DNA of 64,000 nucleotides from an uncultured Erythrobacter sp. (GTDB lineage: Bacteria; Pseudomonadota; Alphaproteobacteria; Sphingomonadales; Sphingomonadaceae): NCBI GenBank assembly GCA_947502305.1, contig CANMZA010000002.1:649041-713040 (forward strand). Reading direction: 5' to 3'. Positions 41,856-51,380 of this stretch are shown here, piece by piece. Positions within the stretch are counted from its first letter, which is position 1; each line of letters begins with the position of its first letter. A program made the position numbers and the translations under genes. The notes beneath the pieces are model-generated. The model ran no database searches and was not told the DNA's origin. It worked only from the letters and a program-made list of their open reading frames with translations.

Positions 41856-42887
41856 ATGACACAAATCAAGCCGTTCCTTTCCGACAATGCCGCCCCCGTT
41901 CATCCCAAGGTGTGGGAGGCCATGCGCGCCGCTGATAGCGCCGATAACCCTTATGATGGAGACGCGCTGTCGGCGCAGCTTGATGAAAGGTTCACCGATC
42001 TGTTTGGCCGCGAATGTGCGGGCATTTGGACGGCAACGGGAACTTCTGCAAATTGTATGGCCCTTGCCACTATGTGCCAGCCGCATGGCGGCGTGGTGTG
42101 CCACGAAGAGGCGCATATCGAAGTCGATGAAGGCGGCGCGCCGGGGTTTTATTTGCACGGTGCAAAGCTGATCCATGCTCAGGGCGAGGGCGCCAAATTG
42201 ACCGCGCAAGGCATTGCCGCAGTGATCGATCCGATCCGCGACGATGTTCATCAGGTGCAGCCGCATGCGATCTCTCTCACGCAGGCCAGCGAATATGGTT
42301 GCAGCTATACGAAAAGCGAATTGGCGGATCTGGCCGCCTTTGCAAAAGCGCGCGGTCTGGGGCTGCATATGGATGGCGCGCGGTTTGCCAATTCGGCAGC
42401 GTTTTTGGCGAAATCAGCCGGACAATCTGCCGCAGACGCAGCCCGGCATGCAGCAGGTGACGTCGACAGCCTCGCTTTCGGTTTCATCAAGAATGGCGGC
42501 ATGGGGGCAGAAGCGATTGTCCTGTTCGATCCAGAGCAAGCCGCGATGGTCAAGTATCGCCGCAAACGCGCCGGGCATTTGCAATGCAAAGGGCGGTATC
42601 TGGCGGCGCAAATTTTGGCGATGCTGGACGGGGATTTGTGGCTGTCCAATGCCCGCCATTCCAATGCAGCAGCGCAGGAAATCGCCAGCGGTTGCGGCGC
42701 GCGTTTGATGCACCCGGTTGAGGCAAACGAGCTGTTTGTGCGGCTATCCCCGGCGGAGCGTGAGGCGTTGCGTGCGCAGAATTTCGCCTTTTACGATTGG
42801 GGCGATGATGCGGCGCGGTTTGTGGCCGCATGGGACACGCGCGCGCAGGACGCCGCGGCACTGGGCAAAGCGATCGCCAGCCTGTGA
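41856..42887 (+). CDS. low-specificity L-threonine aldolase family protein
   Basis: A 343-residue PLP enzyme of the beta-eliminating-lyase/threonine-aldolase group. It begins FLSDNAAPVHPKVWEAM, has HEEAHIEVDEGGAP (the substrate/PLP-stacking His), HMDGARFAN with Asp173 for the pyridine nitrogen, and Lys212 in FGFIKNGGMGAE as probable Schiff-base Lys. It should cleave L-threonine or L-allo-threonine to glycine and acetaldehyde. The start ATG 41856 is chosen because the earlier start overlaps the GNAT leader and adds a non-conserved tail. Confidence 0.9.
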   Translation: MTQIKPFLSDNAAPVHPKVWEAMRAADSADNPYDGDALSAQLDERFTDLFGRECAGIWTATGTSANCMALATMCQPHGGVVCHEEAHIEVDEGGAPGFYLHGAKLIHAQGEGAKLTAQGIAAVIDPIRDDVHQVQPHAISLTQASEYGCSYTKSELADLAAFAKARGLGLHMDGARFANSAAFLAKSAGQSAADAARHAAGDVDSLAFGFIKNGGMGAEAIVLFDPEQAAMVKYRRKRAGHLQCKGRYLAAQILAMLDGDLWLSNARHSNAAAQEIASGCGARLMHPVEANELFVRLSPAEREALRAQNFAFYDWGDDAARFVAAWDTRAQDAAALGKAIASL

Positions 42888-42897
42888 GTGCGTATCG

Positions 42898-43818
42898 GTG
42901 AGCGCCTCTCAACCCTCCATGTTGAGCCTCAGGGTCATTCTGCCCTTCCTCCTCACCGGTACGATCTGGGGATCGACGTGGTTCGTCATCACTGGACAGA
43001 TCGACGGAGTGCCTGCCGCTTGGTCGGTGTTCTACCGTTTTGCGCTGGCCACCCCGGCGCTGTTTCTGGTCGCTTTGCTGATGAAACGGCGGTTGATCCT
43101 GACGCGGCCGGAACACAAATTGGCGGCGCTGGTCGGGGTGTTCCAATTCAGCGGCAATTTCCTGTTTGTCTATCACGCCGAATTGTATGTGACATCGGGC
43201 ATTGTGGCGATGATGTTCGGCCTTTTGATGGTGCCCAATGCGCTGTTCGGGCGGCTGTTTTTGGGGGAGCGCGTTCAAGGCGGATTTGTTTTGGGCAGCG
43301 CGGTGGCGATTGTCGGCGTGTGCCTGTTATTGATGCATGAATGGCGCGCCAATCCGGATGCGGGTGTGGTTGGCGGCAATGTGGCGCTTGGCATTGGGCT
43401 GGCATTTTTGGGCATCCTTGCCGCGTCTGTTGCCAATGTGATCCAAGCCAATCCAACCGGGCGTGCGGTGCCCATGGTCAGCTTGCTGGCATGGGCGATG
43501 CTGTATGGCACGGTCTTTGATCTGGGATTTGCGGCCTTGACGGCTGGCCCGCCGCCTGTCCCGCAGCGGCCCGAATATTGGGCCGGAATTGTCTATCTGG
43601 CACTGATCGGGTCGGTCGTGACATTCCCGCTGCATTACAATTTGGTGCGAGAGATCGGCGCGGGGCGCACGGCGTATAATTCGATCCTGACGATCTCTGT
43701 CGCGATGCTGATTTCGACCTTGTTTGAGGATTATCGCTGGACCGCATTGACGCTGGGCGGAATGGGTTTGGCGGTGATTGGGATGGTGCTCGCTCTTCGC
43801 GCTAAACAGAGCCGCTAG
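42898..43818 (+). CDS. EamA/DMT-family membrane transporter
   Basis: A 306-residue protein with about ten hydrophobic segments in two EamA repeats. The first repeat begins LLTGTIWGSTWFVITGQIDGVP with the WGS motif, and the second ends in FEDYRWTALTLGGMGLAVIGMVLAL. Family members export amino acids or other metabolites. The GTG at 42898 gives a typical MSAS-like N terminus; ATG 42919 is the alternative. It starts 10 bp after threonine aldolase, so the two may be co-expressed, perhaps for amino-acid efflux. Confidence 0.88.
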   Translation: MSASQPSMLSLRVILPFLLTGTIWGSTWFVITGQIDGVPAAWSVFYRFALATPALFLVALLMKRRLILTRPEHKLAALVGVFQFSGNFLFVYHAELYVTSGIVAMMFGLLMVPNALFGRLFLGERVQGGFVLGSAVAIVGVCLLLMHEWRANPDAGVVGGNVALGIGLAFLGILAASVANVIQANPTGRAVPMVSLLAWAMLYGTVFDLGFAALTAGPPPVPQRPEYWAGIVYLALIGSVVTFPLHYNLVREIGAGRTAYNSILTISVAMLISTLFEDYRWTALTLGGMGLAVIGMVLALRAKQSR

Positions 43819-43821
43819 ACG

Positions 43822-44601
43822 TCAAAGCGCCGCGAGCCCCTCAACATAGGTCGGGTATTGCGGTTGCCAGCCCAGAACGCGTTTCGCTTTGCCATTGGCA
43901 ACCCGGCGGTTCTCTGAATAAAACCCTAGCGCCATTTTGCTGAGATTTGCCTCCTCCAGTGTCTGCAACGGCGGCGGATCCTGCCCCAGCAATCGGCACG
44001 CATGTTCGGTGACAGCATTGCCGCTGGCGGGCAGGTCATCGCCGAGATTATATGCCCCCGGCGGCGCATCATCTGTCATCGCCGCCATCACGCCGCTTAC
44101 AATGTCATCGACATGGACCCGGCTGAAAACTTGATTCGGCATGTCGATCCGCCGCGCTTTGCCATCGCGCACGCGGTCCAGCGCGCTGCGGCCCGGCCCA
44201 TAAATGCCGGGCAATCGGAAAACCCGCGCGCCTTTTGTCATCCATGCGGCATCTGCATCGGATCTTGCATTGCGGCGGCCCGTGCCGGTTGGGGATGCTT
44301 CATCGACCCATGCGCCGTCTTGATCGCCGTAAACCCCGGTGGAGGAGAGGTAGAATAGCGCGCCTCCCGCCAGCGCCTCCCCATAATTTTCGAGCACTGG
44401 GTCAAGCCCGCTTTCCCGGTCGGGCGGGACGGATGATAGGATATGCGTCGCCTTCTCCAACGCCGCCAAGACGGCATTGCGGTCGGTAAAATCGACATTG
44501 CCTGCGCTGCCGGTGGCATCCACGCTCCAACCCTGCGCGCTCGCCGCCGCTGCGATCCGTTTGGCGGTGTAACCCAGCCCAAAAATCAACAAATGTGCCA
44601 T
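43822..44601 (-). CDS. NAD(P)-dependent epimerase/dehydratase family protein (YeeZ-like)
   Basis: A 259-residue extended-SDR-like protein. HLLIFGLGYTAKRIA is the GxGxxA nucleotide turn typical of the YeeZ group, LSSTGVYGDQDGAWVDE carries the STGVYG block with the catalytic-type Tyr, and RLPGIYGPGRS follows. The substrate is unknown. The start ATG 44601 yields the family's short N terminus; four extra upstream residues are possible. It is convergent with the EamA gene and divergent from pepN. Confidence 0.87.
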   Translation of the reverse strand: MAHLLIFGLGYTAKRIAAAASAQGWSVDATGSAGNVDFTDRNAVLAALEKATHILSSVPPDRESGLDPVLENYGEALAGGALFYLSSTGVYGDQDGAWVDEASPTGTGRRNARSDADAAWMTKGARVFRLPGIYGPGRSALDRVRDGKARRIDMPNQVFSRVHVDDIVSGVMAAMTDDAPPGAYNLGDDLPASGNAVTEHACRLLGQDPPPLQTLEEANLSKMALGFYSENRRVANGKAKRVLGWQPQYPTYVEGLAAL

Positions 44602-44653
44602 GCGCGCAATCATGCGGTTGGACGCGGGGCGAAATCAATCTAAATCAACCCGC

Positions 44654-47323
44654 ATGGATATTGCGACAACCCCGGCGAACCCCGAAGGAAACCCCGAATT
44701 GGCAGATGGCGCGCATGCACCGCAACAACCGGCGGTGATCCGGCGGGAGGATTACAAACCCTATCCGTGGCTGATCCCGCAAACGGTGCTGCATTTCGAT
44801 TTGGGGGTGGAGGAGACAAAGGTCACTTCGCGCCTGTCGATTGAACCAAACCCTGCGGCGGAGGCTTCGTTGGAGCTGCGGCTGAATGGCGATGGTTTGA
44901 CGGCGTCTTCGGTGACGGTCGATGGTCAGCCTGCGACATGCGGCGTGGACGGCGATGATTTGGTCGTGATGATCCCGGATAGCGAAAAGCCGCATCAGGT
45001 TCAGATCGCCACCACCATCAACCCCAGCGCGAATACGGCGCTGATGGGGCTCTATGCCTCGAACGGGATGCTGTGCACGCAATGCGAGGCGGAAGGGTTC
45101 CGCCGCATCACTTTCTTCCCCGATCGCCCTGATGTCTTGTCGACTTACAGTGTGCGGATGGTGGCCGATAAACAGGCGTTTCCGATCCTGCTGTGCAACG
45201 GCAACAAAGAAAATACGGGCGATTTGGAAGGGGGCCGCCATTTTGCCGAATGGCATGATCCGTGGCCAAAACCGTCTTATCTGTTTGCGCTGGTTGCCGG
45301 TGATTTGGCCTGCAATTCTGCGCCTTTCACTACGATGTCGGGCCGCGAGGTGGAATGCAATATCTGGGTCCGTGCAGAGGATCTGGCGCGCACCGATCAT
45401 GCGGTCGAATCGCTCCACCGGTCCATGAAATGGGACGAGGAAACCTTTGGCCGGGAATATGACCTCGATCTCTACAACATCGTCGCGGTCAGCGATTTCA
45501 ACATGGGGGCGATGGAGAATAAGGGGCTCAACGTCTTCAACACCAAATATGTGCTGGCCGATAATGACACCGCGACTGATGCCGATTTCGACGCGGTCGA
45601 AGGCGTGATTGCGCATGAATATTTCCACAATTGGTCGGGCAATCGGATCACCTGCCGCGATTGGTTCCAATTGAGTTTGAAAGAGGGCTTTACTGTCCTG
45701 CGTGATCAAATGTTTTCGCAAGATATGCGCGGCGAAGCGGTTAAACGGATCGAGGATGTGCGGATCCTGCGCGCGGCGCAATTCCCGGAGGATGCCGGGC
45801 CTTTGGCACATCCGATCCGCCCGGATTCGTACCGCGAGATCAGCAATTTTTACACCGCCACCGTCTATAATAAAGGCGCCGAAGTCATCCGCATGATGCG
45901 CAGCATGGCGGGGGCGGAAAACTTCCGCAAAGGCACCGATCTGTATTTTGACCGCCACGATGGCGAGGCGGCGACATGCGAGGATTTTGTCACCGCAATG
46001 GAAGACGGCGCGGGGCTGGAGCTGTCGCAATTCCGCCGCTGGTACCGGCAAGCGGGCACTCCGCGCGTGACCATGCAGCAGGAATTGTCTGGTGACGGGT
46101 TGAAAGTGACGCTGAAGCAAAGCGTGCCGGACACTCCGGGTCAGACGAATAAGGGCGCGATGCCAATCCCCTTACGGGTTGCGGTGCATTGCCGGGAAAC
46201 CGGCGCGATTGGCGCGGAACAATTGATCGTGCTGAAACTGGACGAAGAAAGCTTCACTCTGCCGATCAGCGGCCCCGTCCCCGTCGTGTCGATCAATCGC
46301 GGATACACTGCGCCGATTGTCCTAGAACGGCCCGATAGCCGCGAAGACCTCGTCTTTCTGGCCGCGCATGACGACGATCCTTTCGCCCGGTATGAGGCGA
46401 TGCAGGAATTGGCGGTCACCCATCTGGTCGCCGCCGCCAGCGGAAAATTGGACGAGGCGGGGCGCGCTGCGGGCAAAACCGCGATCGGCGATGCCATGCG
46501 TGCAGTTTTGGCGGACGAGGCATTGGACGATTCCATGCGCGGCGAATTGATGGCCTTGCCCAGCGAGACCTATCTGTTCGAAGCCATGGCATCCGGCGCA
46601 AACAAGGCCGATCCCGGCGCGATCCACCGGGAACGCGAGCAGCTCAAAGCCGCCATCGGCTTCACGCTCAAACGCGAATTGGAAGGGCTTTACGCCCGCG
46701 TTGCAGACACGCCCTTGGATGATCCTAAGGGACGCGGCGCGCGCAAGCTCAAAACCACAATCGCTGGCCTGTTCGCCGCCAGCGATCCTGAACGCGCCGG
46801 GATCATGGCCGCGCGTCAATTCGACAATGCCGATAATATGACCGATCGTCAGGGTGCGCTGATGGTGCTGTGCGGTTTGCAAAATCCGGCGCGTGAAGAG
46901 CGGCTGGCGGCGTTTTATGAGCGGTATAAGGACAATGCGCTGGTGGTGGACAAATGGTTCACGCTGCAGGCGCTCTCGCTGCATCCTAATGTGATCGAGC
47001 AGGTCAAAACGCTCGCGCAGCATCCCGATTTCACCATGAACAACCCCAACCGGGTGCGTTCGCTCTATATGGCCTTTGCCGGGAACCCGCAGGGTTTCCA
47101 TGATAGTAGCGGCGCGGGATACCGGATGATCGCGGATGTGATCTTGGCGCTTGATCCGATCAACCCGCAAACAGCGGCGCGGTTTGTGTCGGCGCTTGGC
47201 CGGTGGCGGCGCATTGAAAGCGTGCGGGCCGGATTGATGAAGGGCGAATTGGAGCGGATTGCCAAAGCCGACAATTTGTCACGCGATACATTTGAACAAG
47301 TGAGCCGCAGTCTAGAGGGGTGA
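44654..47323 (+). CDS. pepN: aminopeptidase N (M1 family)
   Basis: An 889-residue M1 zinc aminopeptidase. The exopeptidase motif GAMEN is at 285-289. The zinc ligands are His321 and His325 in HEYFH with catalytic Glu322, and Glu344 in LKEGF. The C-terminal helical domain (about 540-889) ends LSRDTFEQVSRSLEG, typical of the proteobacterial PepN type. It removes N-terminal residues, preferring Ala/Arg-type, in the cytoplasm. The start ATG 44654 was chosen over an earlier ATG that overlaps the divergent epimerase. pgeF follows directly. Confidence 0.96.
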   Translation: MDIATTPANPEGNPELADGAHAPQQPAVIRREDYKPYPWLIPQTVLHFDLGVEETKVTSRLSIEPNPAAEASLELRLNGDGLTASSVTVDGQPATCGVDGDDLVVMIPDSEKPHQVQIATTINPSANTALMGLYASNGMLCTQCEAEGFRRITFFPDRPDVLSTYSVRMVADKQAFPILLCNGNKENTGDLEGGRHFAEWHDPWPKPSYLFALVAGDLACNSAPFTTMSGREVECNIWVRAEDLARTDHAVESLHRSMKWDEETFGREYDLDLYNIVAVSDFNMGAMENKGLNVFNTKYVLADNDTATDADFDAVEGVIAHEYFHNWSGNRITCRDWFQLSLKEGFTVLRDQMFSQDMRGEAVKRIEDVRILRAAQFPEDAGPLAHPIRPDSYREISNFYTATVYNKGAEVIRMMRSMAGAENFRKGTDLYFDRHDGEAATCEDFVTAMEDGAGLELSQFRRWYRQAGTPRVTMQQELSGDGLKVTLKQSVPDTPGQTNKGAMPIPLRVAVHCRETGAIGAEQLIVLKLDEESFTLPISGPVPVVSINRGYTAPIVLERPDSREDLVFLAAHDDDPFARYEAMQELAVTHLVAAASGKLDEAGRAAGKTAIGDAMRAVLADEALDDSMRGELMALPSETYLFEAMASGANKADPGAIHREREQLKAAIGFTLKRELEGLYARVADTPLDDPKGRGARKLKTTIAGLFAASDPERAGIMAARQFDNADNMTDRQGALMVLCGLQNPAREERLAAFYERYKDNALVVDKWFTLQALSLHPNVIEQVKTLAQHPDFTMNNPNRVRSLYMAFAGNPQGFHDSSGAGYRMIADVILALDPINPQTAARFVSALGRWRRIESVRAGLMKGELERIAKADNLSRDTFEQVSRSLEG

Positions 47324-47328
47324 TGGTG

Positions 47329-48126
47329 ATGGCCGCTGCAAACCCTCTGGATACGCCTTTCGCGATAGAGCGCGCCGATGTGCTGGGCGCGGTGCCGCAT
47401 GGCTTTTTTGGCTCGGCAGGCGGCGTGCATCAATTCGGCTATGGCGGGCCGGGCGCGGCGGAGGATATTCGCAGCCTGCGCAGCGCGGCGGCCAATGCGA
47501 TTTTGCCCGGTGCCCCTCTGGCCGCGCCGCATCAGGTCCATTCCCCCGAAGTCGTCACCCTCAGCCAAACAACCAAGAAATGGCCCGACGCCGCGCGCGA
47601 CAGGCCCGTGGCCGATGCGGTGGTGACCAATCGCAAAGACATCGTGCTGGGCATTGTGACGGCGGATTGCGGGCCAATCTTGCTGGCCGATGCCGGGGCG
47701 GGCGTGGTGGCCGCTGCGCATGCCGGATGGCGCGGCGCGCAATGTGAGGAACGCGGCGGCGTTTTGGAAAACACGATCCGCGCAATGGAAAGTCTGGGGG
47801 CGACACGCAAAAACATCGCCGCCGCGCTTGGGCCGACAATTGCGCAGCAAAGCTATGAAATCGACGCCGCCTTTCGCGAACATTTCACCGCCAAGGATGA
47901 CGTGTATTTCGCCCCCGCGCCGATGCGCGGCGGGGTGGAGCGCTGGCATTTCGATCTGCCTGCTTATATCCTTGAAAAACTGCGCCAATCGGGCGTGGCA
48001 GAGGCCGCCGCCCTGCACCGCGATACGTTTGCGCTGGGCGGTGATTACCATTCTTTCAGACGATCCAGCCAAAGCGGCGAACCGACCTATGGCCGGCAGT
48101 TAAGCGCGATTGCGGTGCCCGGATAA
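47329..48126 (+). CDS. pgeF: peptidoglycan editing factor / laccase-domain protein
   Basis: A 265-residue YfiH/DUF152 protein. The metal-site residues appear in PHQVHSPEV, VTADCGPILL and AAHAGWRGA, and the C terminus has the conserved CxDxF-like tail in variant form (LHRDTFALGGDYHSFRRS...GRQLSAIAV). The E. coli homologue removes mis-incorporated L-Ser-type residues from peptidoglycan precursors; others have purine-nucleoside activity. ATG 47329 is eight bases from AGGGG, better than the GTG or ATG just upstream that overlap pepN. Confidence 0.92.
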   Translation: MAAANPLDTPFAIERADVLGAVPHGFFGSAGGVHQFGYGGPGAAEDIRSLRSAAANAILPGAPLAAPHQVHSPEVVTLSQTTKKWPDAARDRPVADAVVTNRKDIVLGIVTADCGPILLADAGAGVVAAAHAGWRGAQCEERGGVLENTIRAMESLGATRKNIAAALGPTIAQQSYEIDAAFREHFTAKDDVYFAPAPMRGGVERWHFDLPAYILEKLRQSGVAEAAALHRDTFALGGDYHSFRRSSQSGEPTYGRQLSAIAVPG

Positions 48127-48174
48127 GACGCCGCGGTAAGATGCCGGGCGGATAGAGGGTTGCATTGGAATGAA

Positions 48175-48199
48175 CCAATTGTGCTCAAAACACAGTTGG
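48175..48199. promoter_or_regulatory. imperfect inverted repeat upstream of petABC
   Basis: Arms 48175-48183 and 48191-48199 (CCAATTGTG / CACAGTTGG) match at 8 of 9 positions around a 7-bp spacer, in the 271-bp gap before the bc1 operon. It could be an operator or part of a leader RNA. Confidence 0.3.
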
Positions 48200-48234
48200 A
48201 ATTTTGCAGCATTGCCGGTAAGGGCGCAAAAAAC

Positions 48235-48250
48235 CCCAGCAGATGCTGGG
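48235..48250 (-). terminator. terminator-like hairpin on the minus strand, no obvious gene
   Basis: On the minus strand CCCAGC-ATCT-GCTGGG is followed by G and six T, the form of an intrinsic terminator. No minus-strand gene lies upstream of it (the petA gene runs the other way), so it may end an antisense or small RNA. Read on the plus strand it would be a hairpin in the petABC leader. Confidence 0.35.
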
Positions 48251-48397
48251 ATCAAAAGCGGGGCTGATGCGTTAGGGCCGCTAAGATTGAATGTAAGTTT
48301 GAATGGGCCGCATTGGCTCGGGGCGTGTCGCTCCACTGGTCACAACCAACGCCGCGCGGGGCATTTCAGCGCGGCTCGACGAGCAGGATACTTGATC

Positions 48398-48961
48398 ATG
48401 GCTTCTACAGCAGAAGACACCGCAATGCAGGGGGCACAAGACGGCGTGCGCCGCCGCGATTGGATCCACATCGCGGCGCTCAGCACCGCTGGTGTTGGGG
48501 GGGCGTCTGTCCTTTTTCCTCTGGTGAGCCAAATGGCACCGACCGCCGATACGCTGGCCGCATCGACAACCGATGTTGATGTGTCCGCGATTGAGCCGGG
48601 CCAATCGATCAAAGCAACATTCCGTGATCAGCCGCTATTTGTGAAGCGTTTGACCCCAGCCGAAATCGCTGAGGCGCAGGCCGATGACGCCGCCGACATG
48701 CGCGACCCGCAAACGCTGGCCGATCGGCTGGGCGAAGGGAATGCAGAGATTCTTGTGAACCTTGGCGTTTGCACGCACCTTGGCTGTGTGCCGCTGGGCG
48801 CGGGCGAAGGCGAAGATAAGGGCGAGTTTGGCGGATATTTCTGCCCTTGCCACGGATCGCATTACGATGTCGCTGGCCGTATCCGTAAAGGCCCTGCGCC
48901 AACGAACCTTGCGGTTCCAGAATTTGAGTTCGCTTCTGAAAGCGTCATCCGGGTCGGGTGA
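48398..48961 (+). CDS. petA: ubiquinol-cytochrome c reductase, Rieske iron-sulfur subunit
   Basis: A 187-residue subunit of the bc1 complex. RRRDWIHIAALSTAGVGGASVLFPLV is the Tat-type anchor that stays as a transmembrane helix. The cluster ligands are in CTHLGC and CPCHGS, with the conserved disulfide cysteines. It oxidises ubiquinol and passes electrons to cytochrome c1 across the inner membrane. The start ATG 48398 gives the family's usual N terminus (MASTAEDT); a long upstream in-frame extension is non-coding leader. It is the first gene of petABC. Confidence 0.96.
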   Translation: MASTAEDTAMQGAQDGVRRRDWIHIAALSTAGVGGASVLFPLVSQMAPTADTLAASTTDVDVSAIEPGQSIKATFRDQPLFVKRLTPAEIAEAQADDAADMRDPQTLADRLGEGNAEILVNLGVCTHLGCVPLGAGEGEDKGEFGGYFCPCHGSHYDVAGRIRKGPAPTNLAVPEFEFASESVIRVG

Positions 48962-49021
48962 CCCACCGTAATAATACTACGGCGCGTTATTCCGCGCGTT
49001 AGAAACAAGTAAGAGAGCATT

Positions 49022-50395
49022 ATGAGTTTCGCCTGGGCAAAGCAGTACGAACCAAAAACCGACTTCACCAAGTGGCTGGATGAAAAACTCCCGCTTCCCC
49101 GGTTGGTCTATAGCGCGGTTGGCGCGGGCTATCCCGTGCCGCGCAACCTCAATTACATGTGGAATTTCGGTGTTCTCGCCGGTTTCTGTTTGGTGCTTCA
49201 GATCGTCACCGGGGTCGTGTTGGCGATGCATTACGCATCCAACACAGAAGTCGCCTTCGGTCAGGTTGAGCATATCATGCGCAACGTGAATTACGGTTGG
49301 ATGATGCGGTATGCGCACGCCAACGGGGCGAGCTTCTTCTTCATTGTCATCTACCTGCATATTTTCCGCGGGCTGTATTTCTCCTCCTATAAAGCGCCGC
49401 GTGAGATGATCTGGCTGCTGGGTGTGGTGATCTTCTTGTTGATGATGGCGACCGCATTCATGGGTTACGTTTTGCCATGGGGCCAAATGAGCTTCTGGGG
49501 CGCGAAAGTGATCACCGGCCTGTTTGGCGCGATCCCGCTGGTGGGTGAGCCGCTGCAAACATGGCTCGTCGGCGGCTTTGCGCCGAACGATTCCACGCTG
49601 AACCGCTTCTTCTCGCTGCACTTCTTGCTGCCATTTGTGATTGCGGGCGTTGTTATCCTGCACATTTGGGCGCTGCACATTCCGGGCTCTTCGAACCCGA
49701 CCGGCGTCGAAGTGAAGAAGGAAAGCGATACGGTTCCGTTCCACCCCTATTACACATCGAAAGATGGTTTCGGGCTGGGCGTGTTTCTGATCCTGTTCAC
49801 CTTCATGGTGTTCTTCCTGCCGAACACATTGGGCCACCCGGATAACTATATCGAGGCGAACCCGCTCTCGACACCCGCGCATATCGTTCCGGAATGGTAC
49901 TTCCTGCCGTTCTACGCGATCCTACGGGCGTTTACTGGCGATCTCACCATTCCGTTCACCGGCATTGTGCTGGTTCAAGCGAAATTGCTTGGCGTGATCG
50001 GGATGTTTGGTTCGATCCTCGTGTGGTTCTTCCTGCCTTGGCTGGATAAGAGCCCGGTCCGTTCCGGCAATTACCGTCCGATGTTCAAGAAGTTCTTCTG
50101 GTTCGGCCTAATCCCGACCATGATCATCCTGACGATCTGTGGCGGCGCCCCGGCGGAGGAACCCTATGTGGTCATCAGCCAAATCGCGACGGCCTATTAT
50201 TTCCTTCACTTCCTGGTGATCTTGCCGATCGTCAGTCAGATCGAAATTCCTAAGCCTTTGCCCTTCTCGATCACCGAAGCGGTGCTCGGTAAGGACGCAG
50301 ACGAAACGGCCAAAGCGGCCACCGCAACCCCTGGGACATCGGCGGGCACACCAGCAGGCGCAACACCTGCCGGATCACCGGAGCCGGCTGAGTAA
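49022..50395 (+). CDS. petB: cytochrome b subunit of the bc1 complex
   Basis: A 457-residue membrane protein with eight predicted helices. Heme-binding and quinone-site segments are visible: [45 protein letters not shown] (PEWY partner region), [20 protein letters not shown], and [16 protein letters not shown] with the PEWY motif. The last about 35 residues form an Ala/Thr/Pro/Gly-rich tail beyond the usual end. A GAGAG ribosome-binding site precedes the ATG. It lies between petA and petC. Confidence 0.97.
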   Translation: MSFAWAKQYEPKTDFTKWLDEKLPLPRLVYSAVGAGYPVPRNLNYMWNFGVLAGFCLVLQIVTGVVLAMHYASNTEVAFGQVEHIMRNVNYGWMMRYAHANGASFFFIVIYLHIFRGLYFSSYKAPREMIWLLGVVIFLLMMATAFMGYVLPWGQMSFWGAKVITGLFGAIPLVGEPLQTWLVGGFAPNDSTLNRFFSLHFLLPFVIAGVVILHIWALHIPGSSNPTGVEVKKESDTVPFHPYYTSKDGFGLGVFLILFTFMVFFLPNTLGHPDNYIEANPLSTPAHIVPEWYFLPFYAILRAFTGDLTIPFTGIVLVQAKLLGVIGMFGSILVWFFLPWLDKSPVRSGNYRPMFKKFFWFGLIPTMIILTICGGAPAEEPYVVISQIATAYYFLHFLVILPIVSQIEIPKPLPFSITEAVLGKDADETAKAATATPGTSAGTPAGATPAGSPEPAE

Positions 50396-50444
50396 CCCTC
50401 ACGCTGTCTATTCAACTGACCCGATAATTAGAAAGAGTTAGGTC

Positions 50445-51290
50445 ATGACCATTCGACTTGGAGGCATCATCGTAGGCCTCGGCCTCACCGCAATATTGCT
50501 GCTGTGGTCGCTTGTGCCCGGTTTGCTCAATTTCGCGATGCCGGAGAAGCCGGACTATTACGCGTTTCAAGAAGAGAACGTGACGCCAGAAGGCGGCTTC
50601 TCTTTCGCCGGCCCGATGGGCAAATGGGACTATGCTCAGCTGCAACGCGGCTATCAGGTCTATAAAGAGGTCTGCTCGGCCTGCCACAGCTTGAAATTCG
50701 TTGCCTTCCGCAACCTCGAAGAGCTTGGCTATTCCGACGCAGAAGTCCGCGCCGAGGCAGCTAGCTGGAGCGTACCGGGCATCGACCAAAAAGACGGGTC
50801 AGTGATTGATCGTCCGGGTCTGCCGACGGATCAATTCCCATCGCCTTATGCCAATGACGTCGAAGCACGCGCATTTAACAACAATGCGATCCCGCCTGAC
50901 CTTTCCTTGATGGCGAAGGCGCGCGCAGATGGTTCGAACTACATCTATTCCCTGATGCAGGGTTATGTTGAGCCAGATCCAGCGGATCAGGCGCTCTCGC
51001 CAGAATTTGAAACCCCGCCGGGCCTCTATTTCAACGAGCATTTCTACAACATCAACATCGCGATGCCACCGCAATTGCTGCCCGATATCGTGACCTATTC
51101 AGACGGCACAGAAGCCACAACCGATCAAATGTCAGCAGACGTCGCGGCGTTCCTGACATGGACCGCAGAGCCTTCGCTGATCCAGCGCAAGCAGACCGGT
51201 TGGTGGGTGCTCGGCTTCCTGCTCTTTGCAACGGGGCTTGCATTCTTGTCCTACAAGCAAATTTGGGCCGGGATGAAGCCGAAGAAATAA
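50445..51290 (+). CDS. petC: cytochrome c1 subunit of the bc1 complex
   Basis: A 281-residue protein. An N-terminal hydrophobic segment (GIIVGLGLTAILLLWSLVPG) acts as signal/anchor. Heme c binds at Cys77, Cys80 and His81 (CSACH), and the sixth ligand Met is expected in NIAMPPQLL. The C-terminal helix WWVLGFLLFATGLAFLSY anchors it in the membrane. It passes electrons to soluble cytochrome c. The downstream hairpin with T run ends the operon. Confidence 0.96.
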   Translation: MTIRLGGIIVGLGLTAILLLWSLVPGLLNFAMPEKPDYYAFQEENVTPEGGFSFAGPMGKWDYAQLQRGYQVYKEVCSACHSLKFVAFRNLEELGYSDAEVRAEAASWSVPGIDQKDGSVIDRPGLPTDQFPSPYANDVEARAFNNNAIPPDLSLMAKARADGSNYIYSLMQGYVEPDPADQALSPEFETPPGLYFNEHFYNINIAMPPQLLPDIVTYSDGTEATTDQMSADVAAFLTWTAEPSLIQRKQTGWWVLGFLLFATGLAFLSYKQIWAGMKPKK

Positions 51291-51320
51291 ACGCCATTTC
51301 TACGGCGATGATCTGACAGA

Positions 51321-51354
51321 CGCCCCATCATCCCGCGCGGATGGTGGGGCGTTT
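51321..51354 (+). terminator. intrinsic terminator of petABC
   Basis: A 13-bp stem (51321-51333 with 51339-51351, one G-U) around a CGCGC loop is followed directly by TTTT and further T. It lies 30 bp after the petC stop and before apt. Confidence 0.85.
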
Positions 51355-51380
51355 TCGTTTGAGGATGAAAGACAGGCAAG

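Noticed and set aside
44645..46120. 491-codon open frame opposite pepN
   Set aside because: Low-complexity Arg/His/Ile-rich translation with no family features; the plus strand carries clear M1 peptidase motifs.
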